Source of the DNA: Lumbricus terrestris
Taxonomy: Eukaryota > Annelida > Clitellata > Crassiclitellata > Lumbricidae
Reading direction: 5' to 3'
Assembly (NCBI GenBank): GCA_949752735.1
Contig: OX457044.1
Span: forward strand, 15,743,785 to 15,807,784
DNA: 64,000 bases
Of this stretch, positions 31,772-42,639 are shown in pieces. Each line of letters starts with the position of its first letter. Position 1 is the stretch's first letter. Below the pieces are notes generated by a model. That model did not search any database. It worked only from the letters and a program-made list of their open reading frames with translations, and was not told the DNA's origin. Made by a program: the position numbers and the translations under genes.

Positions 31772-31980
31772 ATGGCGGGTTCAGTCGTTCTGGCAGCAGC
31801 ATGCTACTCGACTGCTAGTCTATTGCTGCTCTGTGGGTCAGAGATTGACGCCTTAAGGACTGCCTTGCGGGTTCTCGGTGTATTTCTTCACCGTTGCTTC
31901 GATGACGCTGATTCGACTTTGTCTATGAACGATGCAGATTTGGGTATTGACCCAAAGCCAGTCGTGGTAATGTTTCTGTG
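31772..31980 (+). CDS. Possible first coding exon, hypothetical
   Basis: An ATG at 31772 (context AAATGG) opens 70 codons starting MAGSVVLAAACYSTASLLLL, a plausible signal peptide or membrane helix. The sequence then reaches TGTGTAAGTG, where GTAAGTG at 31981 would be a good splice donor. No downstream exon was found and I recognise no family. It may be chance. Confidence 0.2.
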
Positions 31981-32139
31981 TAAGTGTATCCTCCTCACCA
32001 GATGTTGTATGCTAGTTTTAATATGATTTATTACTAAAGCTATGTCCGATGTTTAACATCCCCGCTTTCATGTAAACTTTTATTGCTTATATACGTCACT
32101 GTGGCTATAGATGAAGCTGACTCCTGCCTTGCTACAATC

Positions 32140-32210
32140 GGCTTGGGTGGAAGTGGGTGGATGGGTGGCGGTGGGTTGGCGGGTGGGTGGGTAGTGGTGG
32201 TGGTGATCAG
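32140..32210 (+). repeat. G-rich tract with quadruplex potential
   Basis: Consecutive GGG/GG runs (GGGTGGATGGGTGGC, GGGTGGGTGGG) satisfy the usual four-run pattern for a G-quadruplex. A similar tract with GGGTGGGTGGGTGGCGGCGG lies in the second half of the duplication at about 32523-32560. Confidence 0.7.
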
Positions 32211-32840
32211 TCAGATAGTGGATGGCAAGTTGCTCAGCTACTGAACGTCAGCAAGTGGAGAATAGCAATTCCGAAGGGGTTACAAAGAACGCAGTTCAAT
32301 TCCGCAATGGGATCCAGTTTTCAGGCAATGAAATAAGAAGTAAAAAGATTGCAATCTAAGTAAAGCTGAGCAAACATGAACTCATTGGACCAACAGGAAG
32401 AAACCGATTTGACTACAAACTCAATGTCATGCAGACATTTACCATAAATGAGACTCAAGTGAGAAACTGAACTTTAGTTATAGACTGGTGAGGTATGTGA
32501 TGGAGGGGTGGATGAGCGGTGGTGGGTGGGTGGGTGGCGGCGGCGGCGGGTGGGAGGATTTAGAAGTGGAGGTGGAGGTGATAAGTGAGAAAGTGGATGG
32601 CAAGTTGCTCAGCTACTCAACGTCAACAGACGGTCAATGAAAAATCGACATTGTTATATTCTGCAATGAGATATCCAGTTTTCAGCCAACGAAATAAGGC
32701 GTAGGCCTACGAAAGATAATCGCTATCTAATTAAAGGTTAAACTCATTGGATCGATCAAGAAGAAACAGATTAGACTACGAACTAAGTGCATGACACGCA
32801 GAAATTCACCAGAGAGTCGAGTGAGAAAACCGAGCTTTAA
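32200..32840. repeat. Diverged tandem duplication of about 360 bases
   Basis: GTGGATGGCAAGTTGCTCAG occurs at about 32219 and 32592. ACTCATTGGA followed by AAGAAACAGATT-like and GTGAGAAA-like words occurs in the same order in both halves. The G-rich tract precedes each half. Confidence 0.7.
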
Positions 32841-33763
32841 CAGTGGCCTACAGTGAAAATGAAAATGACTTGAAGTTCAGTGCATCACTACTGAACGAGC
32901 TGTGGCAAACTTAGGATTTGTTAAAGCCAACAATCATAGGTGCAATCACGTCCTAAAAGTTGGGGGACCATAATGAATCACGTCCTAAAAGTTGGGGAGG
33001 ACCATAAAAAAATAAAGTTAGGGGACCACTCAAAAGTTGGGGAGACGCGTCCCGTGGGTCCCATAGGGTGGTTGCGCCTATGCCAACAATCGGCATCTCA
33101 AGCAAGGACGAAGTTAGCAACGCTTCTGAAAAATTTGACCGTCCTTCAGAGGGTTACTACACAAAACAATCTACGGGAAATTAAAAATCCATTCACTGCG
33201 GCGAAGAAATTGAATCAAACTAAGGAGGGCTCATATTCAAAGGGAATAGCATTGACCAGATTTAAAGGAAAACACAAAGCAACCATCAATCCGATTCAGT
33301 CATAATTCCCAAAGCTGAAATTGATCTCACGACCGTTCCATATAAGGCGATTCAACCCAGAACATACAACTTCCAATTTTAAAAGGTGGAGAAATTACAT
33401 CGGGAGGATTACTGAAAACTACTAATCAACTCAGAAACCGAGGCACATTTACGTTTGGCGGAAATTATCTGAAGAGGATTAAGCTACCGCAAAAGTGATT
33501 CAAGCCAGAAACGTAGTCTCCATTTAGCCTACATATGAAAGAACTTCTCTCTACAAGTTCGCCTTAAATGTTAATAAACTCAAGATTTGCGCCCAAATTA
33601 TCTGCGAAACTAGTCACCTCAAGAAGATTACCGTAAATTGGAATCATTCGAGGAATCGATCCATTTACCCGTGAGAGAAACCACATCACGACGTTTGCCG
33701 TCAATGCCACTCAACGCAGAAACCGAAGTCGAACAGAGCAGAAACAATTTCTCAGCGAAAGAT
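32841..33763. other. Gene-free stretch
   Basis: CACGTCCTAAAAGTTGGGG is repeated at 32946 and 32979. No supportable gene. Confidence 0.45.
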
Positions 33764-34473
33764 CAGGGCGGAACGGGGGCCAATGCGGCCATGACCCCTT
33801 CATTTAAAAAGTGCATGGGACGTGGCCCTCTATTTGGTTTCAACAAGCCATTAATGCAGGATAGTAGAGAGGCCATTATTCCGACCAAAAAAGGTCATCA
33901 ACTCTTGGGTGGCTAAAACCATACATGTAAAAAACGATGGAAACGTAATAAAAAACGGAAAAACCTGGGTTTTTTTAAATTAAAAACGACAAAAAACGAT
34001 AAAAAAACGGAAACGATAAATAATTTGACTTTACATCATCTAAAACCGCATTTTAACCTTGAAAACATTGATTAGGAACCTACTACATGCAGGCTATCTC
34101 TTAAATGATGATGTGAAACAATGAAATAACGACGTTAGTTAGCTGAATTCTTGAGAGTTGGCGGAAAACATAAGGAATGTCAGAAAAAATAAAATTAAGA
34201 AAAATAATAACAGAAAGCAAATGAATAAATAAAGTTAAAGAAAAAAAGATGGGATAAATAAAAACGAAAAAACGACGTTTTTTGGGAGAGAATAAAAAAC
34301 GGAAAAAAGGTTTTTTACAACTATGGCTAAAACGGTATCTTTTTTATCGGAAATTGAACGAATGACTAAACAAAGTCATCAGATTTTTCGGCGACCAAGA
34401 CGAAATTTTTCTCCTGTCCCAATCCAAAATCGAAATTTTTTGCCCCCTTCAAAAATTTCTGTATCCGCCCTTG
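33764..34473 (-). mobile_element. Non-coding element related to 41618-41992, reverse orientation, with nested insertion
   Basis: Segments ATTTAAAAAGTGCATGGGAC (33797 on), CTATTTGGTTTCAACAAGCC (33830 on) and AATTTCTGTATCCGCCCTTG (34454-34473) are reverse complements of the corresponding parts of 41618-41992, in reversed order. The ends resemble each other as CAGGGCGGA and CAAGGGCGGA. A separate element occupies 33920-34325. Confidence 0.75.
33920..34325. mobile_element. hAT-like MITE with perfect 8-base target duplication
   Basis: The element begins CATACATGTAAAAAACG and ends with the reverse complement of CATAGTTGTAAAAAACC. It is flanked by the direct repeat GCTAAAAC at 33912-33919 and 34326-34333. 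An 8-base duplication with short inverted ends is diagnostic of the hAT superfamily. The interior is A-rich (AAAAAACGATAAAAAAACGG words) and non-coding. It sits inside the element at 33764-34473. Confidence 0.85.
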
Positions 34474-35213
34474 CAAAAGATTATCCCATTAAGTTGCCAT
34501 AAATAGGCTACGACTCAACTATGAAGCAGACCCAAGTAAACCCTTGCGAATGAAAAGACCTGAAGAGGTTTCCGCAAATTAAACTAAGCCCCATTTAACT
34601 GCAAAGGACGTGAACTCCAGAATAGGCCTATAGCAAAAATGCGATTCATACCCACTACCAAACCCTCTTTTACGTCAACCAATAACTGCAACCCACCTCA
34701 AATAGGCTGGGTACGAAGACATTTGCTCAATTCGAGGATGCCATAAGACCCAGAGCCAAATTATGCCGATTCAACCCATTGACTACTACTCACCCCACAA
34801 TAGTTGAACTATCCAACTCATTTAACTCATTTAACTTCCAAAAGGCTGCCATCAATTTAATAAAAAATCCCCGCCAAACGAAATCCTGCTCTCAGGAATA
34901 GAACCATATCCTAATGAGGAAATAATCGCACGAAGACTCATCCAACTTCGAGGGCGATGGCTGGGTGTTCCTTTGAACGCACCTCGAAATTGTGACAGTT
35001 CCACTACTTGGGTGAACTGGTTGCTGCATTTACGTGGTACGGAATGGATTTGTCACATCATCTATATATGGTATGGGAAAGGACTTGTCACTCCAACTGT
35101 GTGGTATGGGAAAGGCATGGGAGCGCCGTCTATCTTGGAATTCTTTGTGAGGGTGTGCGAAAATATTGAGAATCCTCTGAGAAGTGTAACTTGTAGAGGT
35201 ATTTATACAAATA
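34474..35213. other. Gene-free stretch
   Basis: Nothing recognisable; one exact TAGGCCTA at 34623. GGTATGGGAAAGG occurs twice, near 35070 and 35104. Confidence 0.45.
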
Positions 35214-35305
35214 GACTGACTGACTGACTGATTGATTGACTGACTGACTGACTGACTGACTGACTGACTGACTGACTGACTGACTGACTGACTGACTGAC
35301 TGAAT
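35214..35305. repeat. (ACTG)n microsatellite
   Basis: TGACTGACTGAC for about 90 bases. Confidence 0.95.
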
Positions 35306-35559
35306 GAATGACTGACGGAATGAGTGTTTGAATACACGATTGAGTGAACAAATAAAAAAGAGATGAATGATACAAACACAACAAACACAACAAACAAAAC
35401 AAACATAAAGAAGAAGCTGCTGGTCGTGAAGATAAAAGTTCTGGTCATGATGAAACGAATGCGCTGCAAAAGTGAACTTTGCTATTACAAGAGAATGAAA
35501 TCCGTGCACCTAATGAGACCGGAAGGAGTTCCAATGACGCTCAGAGCTAAAGAAAAAAA

Positions 35560-38500
35560 GAAAAATGTCGTCAGAACCGTGCCGAACCAAAAAAAGGAGA
35601 AAAATGTCCATCAACAGTTTCGCAAGAAAAAAGAAGAGAAAAAGAGGGAGGAAAAAGAAAAAAACAGAAGAAAAAGAGAAAAATGGGAAAGAAGAAAGAG
35701 AAAAAAAGAAAATAAAAGAGAGAAAAAGAAAAAAAAGAAAAAAAGGAAAAAAAGCATTGAGAAAAAAAGAAAGAAAAAGAAAAGAACAAAGAAAAAATTA
35801 ACATCAACAGTTTCGAGAGAAAAGGAAGAAAAAAGGGGGGAAAAGAAAAAAGAAAAAAAGAAAAAGGAAGAAAAAAATAAAAAGAAAGAAAAAAGAAGAA
35901 ACACAAAAAGAATGAAAAAAAGAAAAAAGAAAAAAAGAAGAAATATGTCCATCAACAGTTTCGAGAGACAAACGTCCATCAGCAGTGTCTCTAGAGAGAT
36001 GTCCATTAACAATGTCCCTAGAGAGAATTTAGTCAACAATGACTCTAGAGAAAAGTAGAAAACAAAAAAAAGAATAATAGAAAAAAACATAAAAAGAGGG
36101 GAAAAAGTCCATCAACAGTTTCGAGAGACAAACGTCCATCAACATGTCTCTAGAGAGGTCCATAAACAGTGTCTCTTGAGAGAAGTCCATCAACAATGTC
36201 TCTAGAGAGAGGTCCATCAACAGTGTCTCGAGAGAAAAGTCCATCATCAATGACTTTAAAGGGAAGTAGAAAAAAAGAGACGAAAAAAAGCAAAAAAAAA
36301 AGAGAAAAAAGAAGGAAAAAACGATAAAAAAAGAAAAGAAAAATGAAACAAAGAAGGGAAAATCGGAAAAAAGAAAAAGAAGAGAGAAAAAAAAAGAAAA
36401 AAGGGAAAAAACACAAAAAAAGAAGAAAACAAGTCCATCAACAGTTTCGAGAGACAAACGTCCATCAACAGTGTCTCTAGAGAGGTCCATCAACAGTGTC
36501 TATTGAGAGAAGTCCATCAACAAAGACTTGAAAGAGAAGTAGAAAAAAAGAAACGAAAAAAAAGAAACAAAAAAACAGAAAAAAGAGAAAAAGAACGAAA
36601 AAAGGGGAGAAAAAGAAGAAAAAGAAACAAAAATTAAGCAAAGGAAGGAATATCGAAAGAAACGAAAAAGAAGAGAGAAAAAAGAACAAAAAAACAACAA
36701 CAAAAAACAAGACAGAAAAAAAATGTCCATCAACAGTGTCTCTTGAAAGAAGTGCATCAACAAGGTCTCTAAAGAGAAGTCCATCAACAATGTTTCTAGA
36801 GAGGAGTTCATCAACAGTGCCTCGAGAGAGAAGTCCATCATCAATGACTTTAAAGGGAAGTTGAAAAAAGAAACGAAAGAAAAAAAGAAAAAAAAAGAAA
36901 AAAAAGAAAAATAAAGAACGAAAAAAAAAGAACAAAAAAAAGAAAAAAAGAAGAAAAAAGAAAAATTAAACAAAGGAAGGAAAATCGAAAAAAAGGAAAA
37001 GAAGAGAGAAAAATAAAAGAAAAAAGGGAAAAAACACAAAAAAAGAAGAAAACAAGTCCATCAACAGTTTCGAGAGACAAACGTCCATCAACAGTGTCTC
37101 TAGAGAGGTCCATCAACAGTGTCTCTAGAGAGGTCCATCAACAGTGTCTATTGAGAGAAGTCCATCAACAAAGACTTGAAAGAGAAGTAGAAAAAAAGAA
37201 AGGAAAAAAAAGAAACAAAAAAACCAAAAAAAGTGAAAAAGAACGAAAAAAGGGGAGAAAAAGAAGAAAAAGAAACAAAAATGAAGCAAGGGAAGGAATA
37301 TCGAAAGAAACGGAAAAGAAGAGAGAAAAAAGAACAAAAAGACAACAACAAAAAAAAAGACAGAAAAAAAAATGTCCATCAACAGTGTCTCTTGAAAGAA
37401 GTGCATCAACAAGGTCTCTAAAGAGAAGTCCATCAACAATGTTTCTAGAGAGGAGTTCATCAACAGTGCCTCGAGAGAGAAGTCCATCATCAATGACTTT
37501 AAAGGGAAGTAGAAACAAGAAACGAAAGAAAAAAAGCAAAAAAAAGAAAAAAAAGAAAAATAAAGAACGAAAAAAAAAACCAAAAAAAGAAAAAAAAGAA
37601 GAAAAAGAAAAATGAAACAAAGGAAGGAAAATCGAAAAAAGAAAAAGAAGAGAGAAAAATAAAAGAAAAAAAGGGTAAAAACACAAAAAAAGAAGAAAAC
37701 AAGTCCATCAACAGTGTCTCTAGAGAGGTCCATCAACAGTGTCTATTGAGGGAAGTCCATCAACAAAGACTTGAAAGAGAAGTAGAAAAAAAGAAACAAA
37801 AAAAAAGAAACAAAAAAACAGAAAAAAGAGAAAAAGAACGAAAAAGGGAGAAAAAGAAGAAAAAGAAGAAAAAATGAAGCAAAGGAAGGAATATCGAAAG
37901 AAACGAAAAAGAAGAGAGAAAAAGAACCAAAAAAACAACAACAAAAAACAGGACAGAAAAAAAAGAAAATATGTCCATCAACAGTGTCTCTAGAGAGGTC
38001 CATCAACAGTGTCTCTTAAGAGAAGTCCATCAACGAGGTCTCTAGAGCGAAGTCCAGCAACAATGTTTCTAGAGAGAAGAAAAAAACAAATAAAAAAAAA
38101 TTTAAAAAAAGTCCATCAACAATGTCTTTAGAGAGAGGTCCATCATCAATGACTTTAAAGAGAAGTAGAAAAAATGAGACGAAAGAAAAAAAGCAAGAAA
38201 AAAGAAAAAAAAGAAAAAAAAGAAAAAGAAAAAAAGAACAAAAAAAAGGAAAAAAAACAAAGAGAAAAGAAAAGAAAAGAAAAGAAAAATGAAACAAAGG
38301 AAGGAAAATAGAAAAAAAGAAAAAGAAGAGAGAAAAATAAAAGAAAAAAGGGAAAAACACAAAAAAGAGAAAAAAGTCCATCAACATTTACGAGAGACAA
38401 ACGTCCATCAACAGTGTCTCTAGAGAGGTTCATCAACAGTGTCTATTGAGAGAAGTCCATCAACCATGACTTTAAAGAGAAGTAGAGAAAAGGAAACGAA

Positions 38501-40600
38501 AAAAAGAAACAAAAAAACAGAAAAAAGAGAGAAAGAACGAAAAAAGGGAGAAAAAGAAGAAAAAGAAGAAAAATGAAGCAAAGGAAGGAATATCGAAAAA
38601 AACAAAAAAGAGAAAAAAAAGAACAAAAAACAACAACAAAAAACAATACAGAAAAAAAGTCCATCAACAGTTTCGAAGACAAACGTCCATCAACAGTGTC
38701 TCTAGAGAGGTCCATCAACAGTGTCTCTTGAGAGAAGTCCATCAACAAGGTTTCTATAGAGAAGTCCATCAACAATGTTTCTAGAGAGGAGTTCATCAAC
38801 AGTGCCTCGAGAGAGAAGTCCATCAACAATGAATCTAGAAGAAAGAAGAAAAAAAGAAGAAAAAAATCAAAAAAAAATCGATAAAAAAAATTCAAAAAAA
38901 CAGTCCATCAACAATGTCTCTAGAGAGAGGTCTATCAACAGTGTCTCGAGAGAAAAGTCCATCATCCATGACTTTAAAGAGAAGTAGAAAAAAAGAGTCG
39001 AAAGAAAAAAGCAAGAAAAAAAAAAAAAAGAAAAGAGAAAAAAAGAAGGAAAAAAGAAACAAAAAAGGGGAAAAAAACAAAGAAGAAAAAAGAAAAGAAA
39101 AGAAAAATGAAACAACAGAAGGACAATTTAAAAAAAGAAAAAGAAGAGAGAAAAAGAAAAGAAAAAAGGGAAAAACACAAAAAAAGAAGAAAACAAGTCC
39201 ATCAACAGTTTCGAGAGACAAACGTCCATCAACAGTGTCTCTAGAGAGGTCCATCAACAGTGTCTATTGAGAGAAGTCCATCAACAATGACTTTAAAGAG
39301 AAGTAGAAAAAAGGAAACGAAAAAAAGAAGAAAAAAAGAAAAAAGAGAAAAAGAACGAAAAAAGAGGAGAAAAAGAAGAAAAAGAAAAAAAATTAAGGAA
39401 AGGAAGGAATATCGAAAAAAAACAAAAAAGAAGAGGAAAAAAGAACAAAAAACAACAACAAAAAACAAGACAGGAAAATTTTTTCCATCAACAGTCTCTC
39501 TTGAAAGAAGAAAAAAAGAGAAAAAATCAAAACAAAAATTTTAAAAATGTAAAATAAAAAAAGTCCATCAACAATGTCTCTAGAGAGAGGCCCATCAACA
39601 GTGTCTCAAGAGAAAAGTCCATCATCAATGAATCTAAAGAGAAGAAGAAAAAATTAGAAAAAAAGAGAAAAAAAGAGAAAAAAAAGAAAAAAGTCCGTCA
39701 ACGGTTTTCAGAGAAAAAAAGATAAAAGGTGGAAAAGAAAATAAAAGAAGAGAAAAAGAAAGAAAAAAGGAAGAAAAAAGAAAAAAGAAAACAGAGAGAG
39801 AGAGAAAAAAAAGAAGAAAATAAGAAAACAGAAAAAAAGAAAGAAAAAGAAGAAAGAAAAGAATAAAAGAAAAAAAGGCAAAAATATCAACATTTTTGAG
39901 AGACAAACGAGAGAAGTCCATCAACAGTGTCTGTAGAGAAGTCCATCAACAATGCCTCCAGAGAGAAGTCCATCAACAGTGTCTCTTGAGAGAAGTCCAT
40001 CAACATTGTCCTTTGAGAAAAGTCTATAAGCATTTTCTCTAGATAGAAGCACAGAATAGAATTTCATCAACAATGTCTCTTGAGAAATCCATCAACAGTT
40101 TCGAGAGACAGAAGACCATCAACAATGTCTCCAGAGAGAAGTCTATCAACAGTGTCTCTAGAGAGGAGTTCATCAACAGTGTCTCTAGAGAGGAGTTCAT
40201 CAACAATGTTTCCAGAGAGAAGTCCATCAACAGTGTCTCTTGAGAGAAGTCCATCAACAGTGTCTCCAGAGAGAAGTCCATCAACAGTGTCTCTAGAGAG
40301 GAGTTCATCAACAGCGTCTCTAGAGAGAAGTCCATCAACAATGTCTCCAGAGAGAAGTCCATCAACAGTGTCTCTTGAGAGAAGTCCATCAACAGTGTCT
40401 CCAGAGAGAAGTCCATCAACAGTGTCTCTAGAGAGGAGTTCATCAACAGCGTCTCTAGAGAGAAGTCCATCAACAATGTCTCCAGAGAGAAGTCCATCAA
40501 CAATGTCTCCAGAGAGAAGTCCATCAACAATGTCTCCAGAGAGAAGTCCATCAACAGTGTCTCGAGAGAGAAATCCAGCTCATACTCCAATGATTGCTGA
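35560..40600 (+). repeat. 5-kb purine-strand satellite with a 26-27-base motif
   Basis: The plus strand is almost entirely A and G for 5 kb. Within AAAAAAGAAAAAG filler lie clusters of a 26-27-base motif, AAGTCCATCAACAGTGTCTC plus TAGAGAG. From 36431 blocks recur with roughly 620-820-base spacing (36431, 37053, 37700, 38375, 39195). From 39915 to 40570 the motif runs head-to-tail with about 25 copies. Each copy carries TCTCNNGAGA with a variable centre (TA, TT, CA, CG). Frames on both strands (plus: SPSTVSLER; minus: LLMDFSLET) follow from the 27-base period and are not supported as genes. Confidence 0.9.
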
Positions 40601-40605
40601 AGAAC

Positions 40606-40722
40606 GGGGCGCGGTGGTGAAGGGGTCGTCGACTTGGAGCCGAAGGGTTCTAGGTTCGAATCCACCTCAAGCCGCGGCGTAGGGATCTTGAGCAAGTCCT
40701 TCACTCGCAATTGCTCGTATGG
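40606..40722 (+). mobile_element. SINE family 1 head, fused to satellite
   Basis: GGGGCGCGGTGGTGAAGGGG with B box GGTTCGAATCC and the CTTCACTCGCAATTGCTCG body matches the 5' half of the SINE. The 3' hairpin half is absent and the sequence passes into satellite-like words (GAGAGAAGTCCATCGGCAG). Confidence 0.85.
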
Positions 40723-40954
40723 AAATGGAGAAATAACTGTAAAAAAGAAGACTTCTCTGCAACTCTCCGTCCTCTGATCAAAGAGAGAAGTCCATCGGCA
40801 GTCTATGGAGAGCCGTCCAACCCATACTCCAATGACCGCTGAAGAAAGAAAACTTCTCTGCAGCCTCCCTGTCTTCTGATCAACAGAGAAGTACATCAAC
40901 AGTGTAAAGAGATGTCCATCAACAGTGTCTCGTCAATCAGAGCGGGATCATTGT

Positions 40955-41071
40955 GGGGCGCGGTGGTGAAGGGGTCGTCGACTTGGAGCCGAAGGGTTCT
41001 AGGTTCGAATCCACCTCAAGCCGCGGCGTAGGGACCTTGAGCAAGTCCTTCACTCGCAATTGCTCGTATTG
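40955..41071 (+). mobile_element. SINE family 1 head, second copy of the duplication
   Basis: Same structure as 40606-40722, duplicated together with its flank rather than inserted independently. Confidence 0.85.
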
Positions 41072-41617
41072 AAATGGAGAAATAACTGTGAAAAAGAAGA
41101 CTTCTCTGCAACTCTCCGTCCTCTGATCAAAGAGAGAAGTCCATCGGCAGTCTATGGAGAGCCGTCCAACCCATACTCCAATGACCGCTGAAGAAAGAAA
41201 ACTTCTCTGCAGCCTCCCTGTCTTCTGATCAACAGAGAAGTACATCAACAGTGTAAAGAGAAGTCCATCAACAAGTCTCGAAAGATTTCAAACAATAGTG
41301 TCTTCACAGAAGTCCATCAACCGTGTCTCGAGAGAGAATCTCATCAATAGTCGCTCAACCGAAGTCAAACAAAAGTGTCTCGAGAGCAGTCCAACTCATA
41401 CTCCAATGACCGCTGAAGAACGGAAACTTCTCTGCAGCCTCTCTGTCGTCTGGCACACAGGTATACGACTTAATCTTCGTGTTGTATGGAATATAATGAA
41501 TTTCATTATTACTTAGCCTTTCTTTAAGATTTCGTTAGTTTTTTCTGCATTATGTTATTTGTAAGCCAGGATATACGTCAGCTTAAAACTTTCTCTCAAT
41601 TTAACTTCTATCTCAGC

Positions 41618-41992
41618 CAAGGGCGGATACAGGAATTTTCGAAGGGGGGCCAAAATTTTTGTTCTTGTGAGACAGGAGAAAATTTTTTTAGTCATCGACC
41701 AATTTTCCGGGAAAAAAATACCATTTCATCCCCCGAAAAAACTGCTGATCTTTTTTTTTAGTCATCGACCAATTTTCCGGGAAAAAATACCATTTCATTC
41801 GCCGAAAAAACTGCTGACCTTTTTTTTTTAGTCATCGACCAATTTTTCTGGAAACATCCACCGCTGAATCGATGTGATTTTGTAATAGGGGGGCCTGATG
41901 TCCTGTTTTTCTCTCCCACTACATTTATTTAATGGCTTGTTGAAACCAAATGGGGGGCCACGTCCCATGCAATTTTTAAATGGGGGCCACTG
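41618..41992 (+). mobile_element. Non-coding dispersed element with internal tandem repeats
   Basis: Begins CAAGGGCGGATACAGG and ends near GGGGGCCACTG. The middle holds three tandem copies of a unit with TAGTCATCGACCAATTTTCC and CCGAAAAAACTGCTGA. Its reverse complement forms the host of the nested MITE at 33764-34473. Confidence 0.7.
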
Positions 41993-42120
41993 TTGGTGAG
42001 AGGACGAGACGGTGAAGGAGAGGACTGGCTGGAGCTTAAGCTAAGAATGAGAAGCAGTTACCTCATGCATACCCTCATGACTATATGTAGCTCATAGATT
42101 CAAGTTATATTAAAGGACCA

Positions 42121-42262
42121 TTTTTTCCTATTCTTTTTTCTTCTTCTTCTTCCCTTTCTCCTCCTCTTTCTTCTTCTCTCTTCCATCTCCCCTCCTCCTC
42201 CTCCTCATCCTCATCTTCATTCTCTCTTCCATCTCCCTCCTTCTTTCTCCTCTTTCTTTTCA
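42121..42262. repeat. Polypyrimidine (CTT/CCT)n tract
   Basis: TTCTTCTTC and CTCCTCCTC runs of about 140 bases. Confidence 0.85.
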
Positions 42263-42336
42263 TGCATGATTACCCATCTCATCTGTTCATTTAAGTTTGT
42301 ATTTTGAAACATTCTGAAATTATTGTTTGCTGAAAG

Positions 42337-42516
42337 GTGCCAACTGCAAGAGTGCGTATTCGAGATGCTCTTATGCATCAAGACACTCGATCAATACTCA
42401 GAAACGCTGCAGCTGAACATTCTTCATCAAGCTGTCGTCAATGCAATCTGAGGAAGCGCCATCCAACACTCCCCAACATCAGTGGAACTTTCTTAAAGGA
42501 CAAAGACCAACTCTAA
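42337..42516 (+). CDS. Possible terminal coding exon, hypothetical
   Basis: After TGCTGAAAG (possible acceptor, AG at 42335-42336) a frame of 59 codons without ATG runs to TAA at 42514, with RVRIRDALMHQDTRS and CRQCNLRKRHPTLP. An AATAAA follows at 42634-42639, the order expected for a last exon and 3' UTR. The pyrimidine tract before the acceptor is weak, no upstream exon was found and I recognise no family. Confidence 0.2.
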   Translation: MPTARVRIRDALMHQDTRSILRNAAAEHSSSSCRQCNLRKRHPTLPNISGTFLKDKDQL

Positions 42517-42639
42517 ACCGTCATGGCTCCAGTAGCCTGTTTAGCCTACTCTGTTAGCGTCATGCGTAGTAACAGTGGTTGTTCGATTGTTCTCGGACAG
42601 AGTTCGTCGAACTGTTTCGTAGACTTTGTTCGTAATAAA

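Larger units (their letters stand above)
40606..41280 (+). repeat. 349-base tandem duplication of SINE head plus satellite
   Basis: 40606-40930 and 40955-41279 are almost identical; the offset between the two SINE heads is 349 bases. Each unit holds the SINE head, CTTCTCTGCAACTCTCCGTC and satellite motifs. Confidence 0.9.

Noticed and set aside
35560..40600. CRISPR-like appearance (short repeats separated by unlike spacers)
   Set aside because: The spacers are A/G filler of irregular length, repeats are imperfect and often head-to-tail, and the genome is animal.
40039..40899. Repeat proteins LLMDFSLET (minus) and SPSTVSLER (plus) in the purine satellite
   Set aside because: A 27-base satellite unit without stops produces both. 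There is no unique flanking coding sequence, and the frames end in duplicated SINE sequence.
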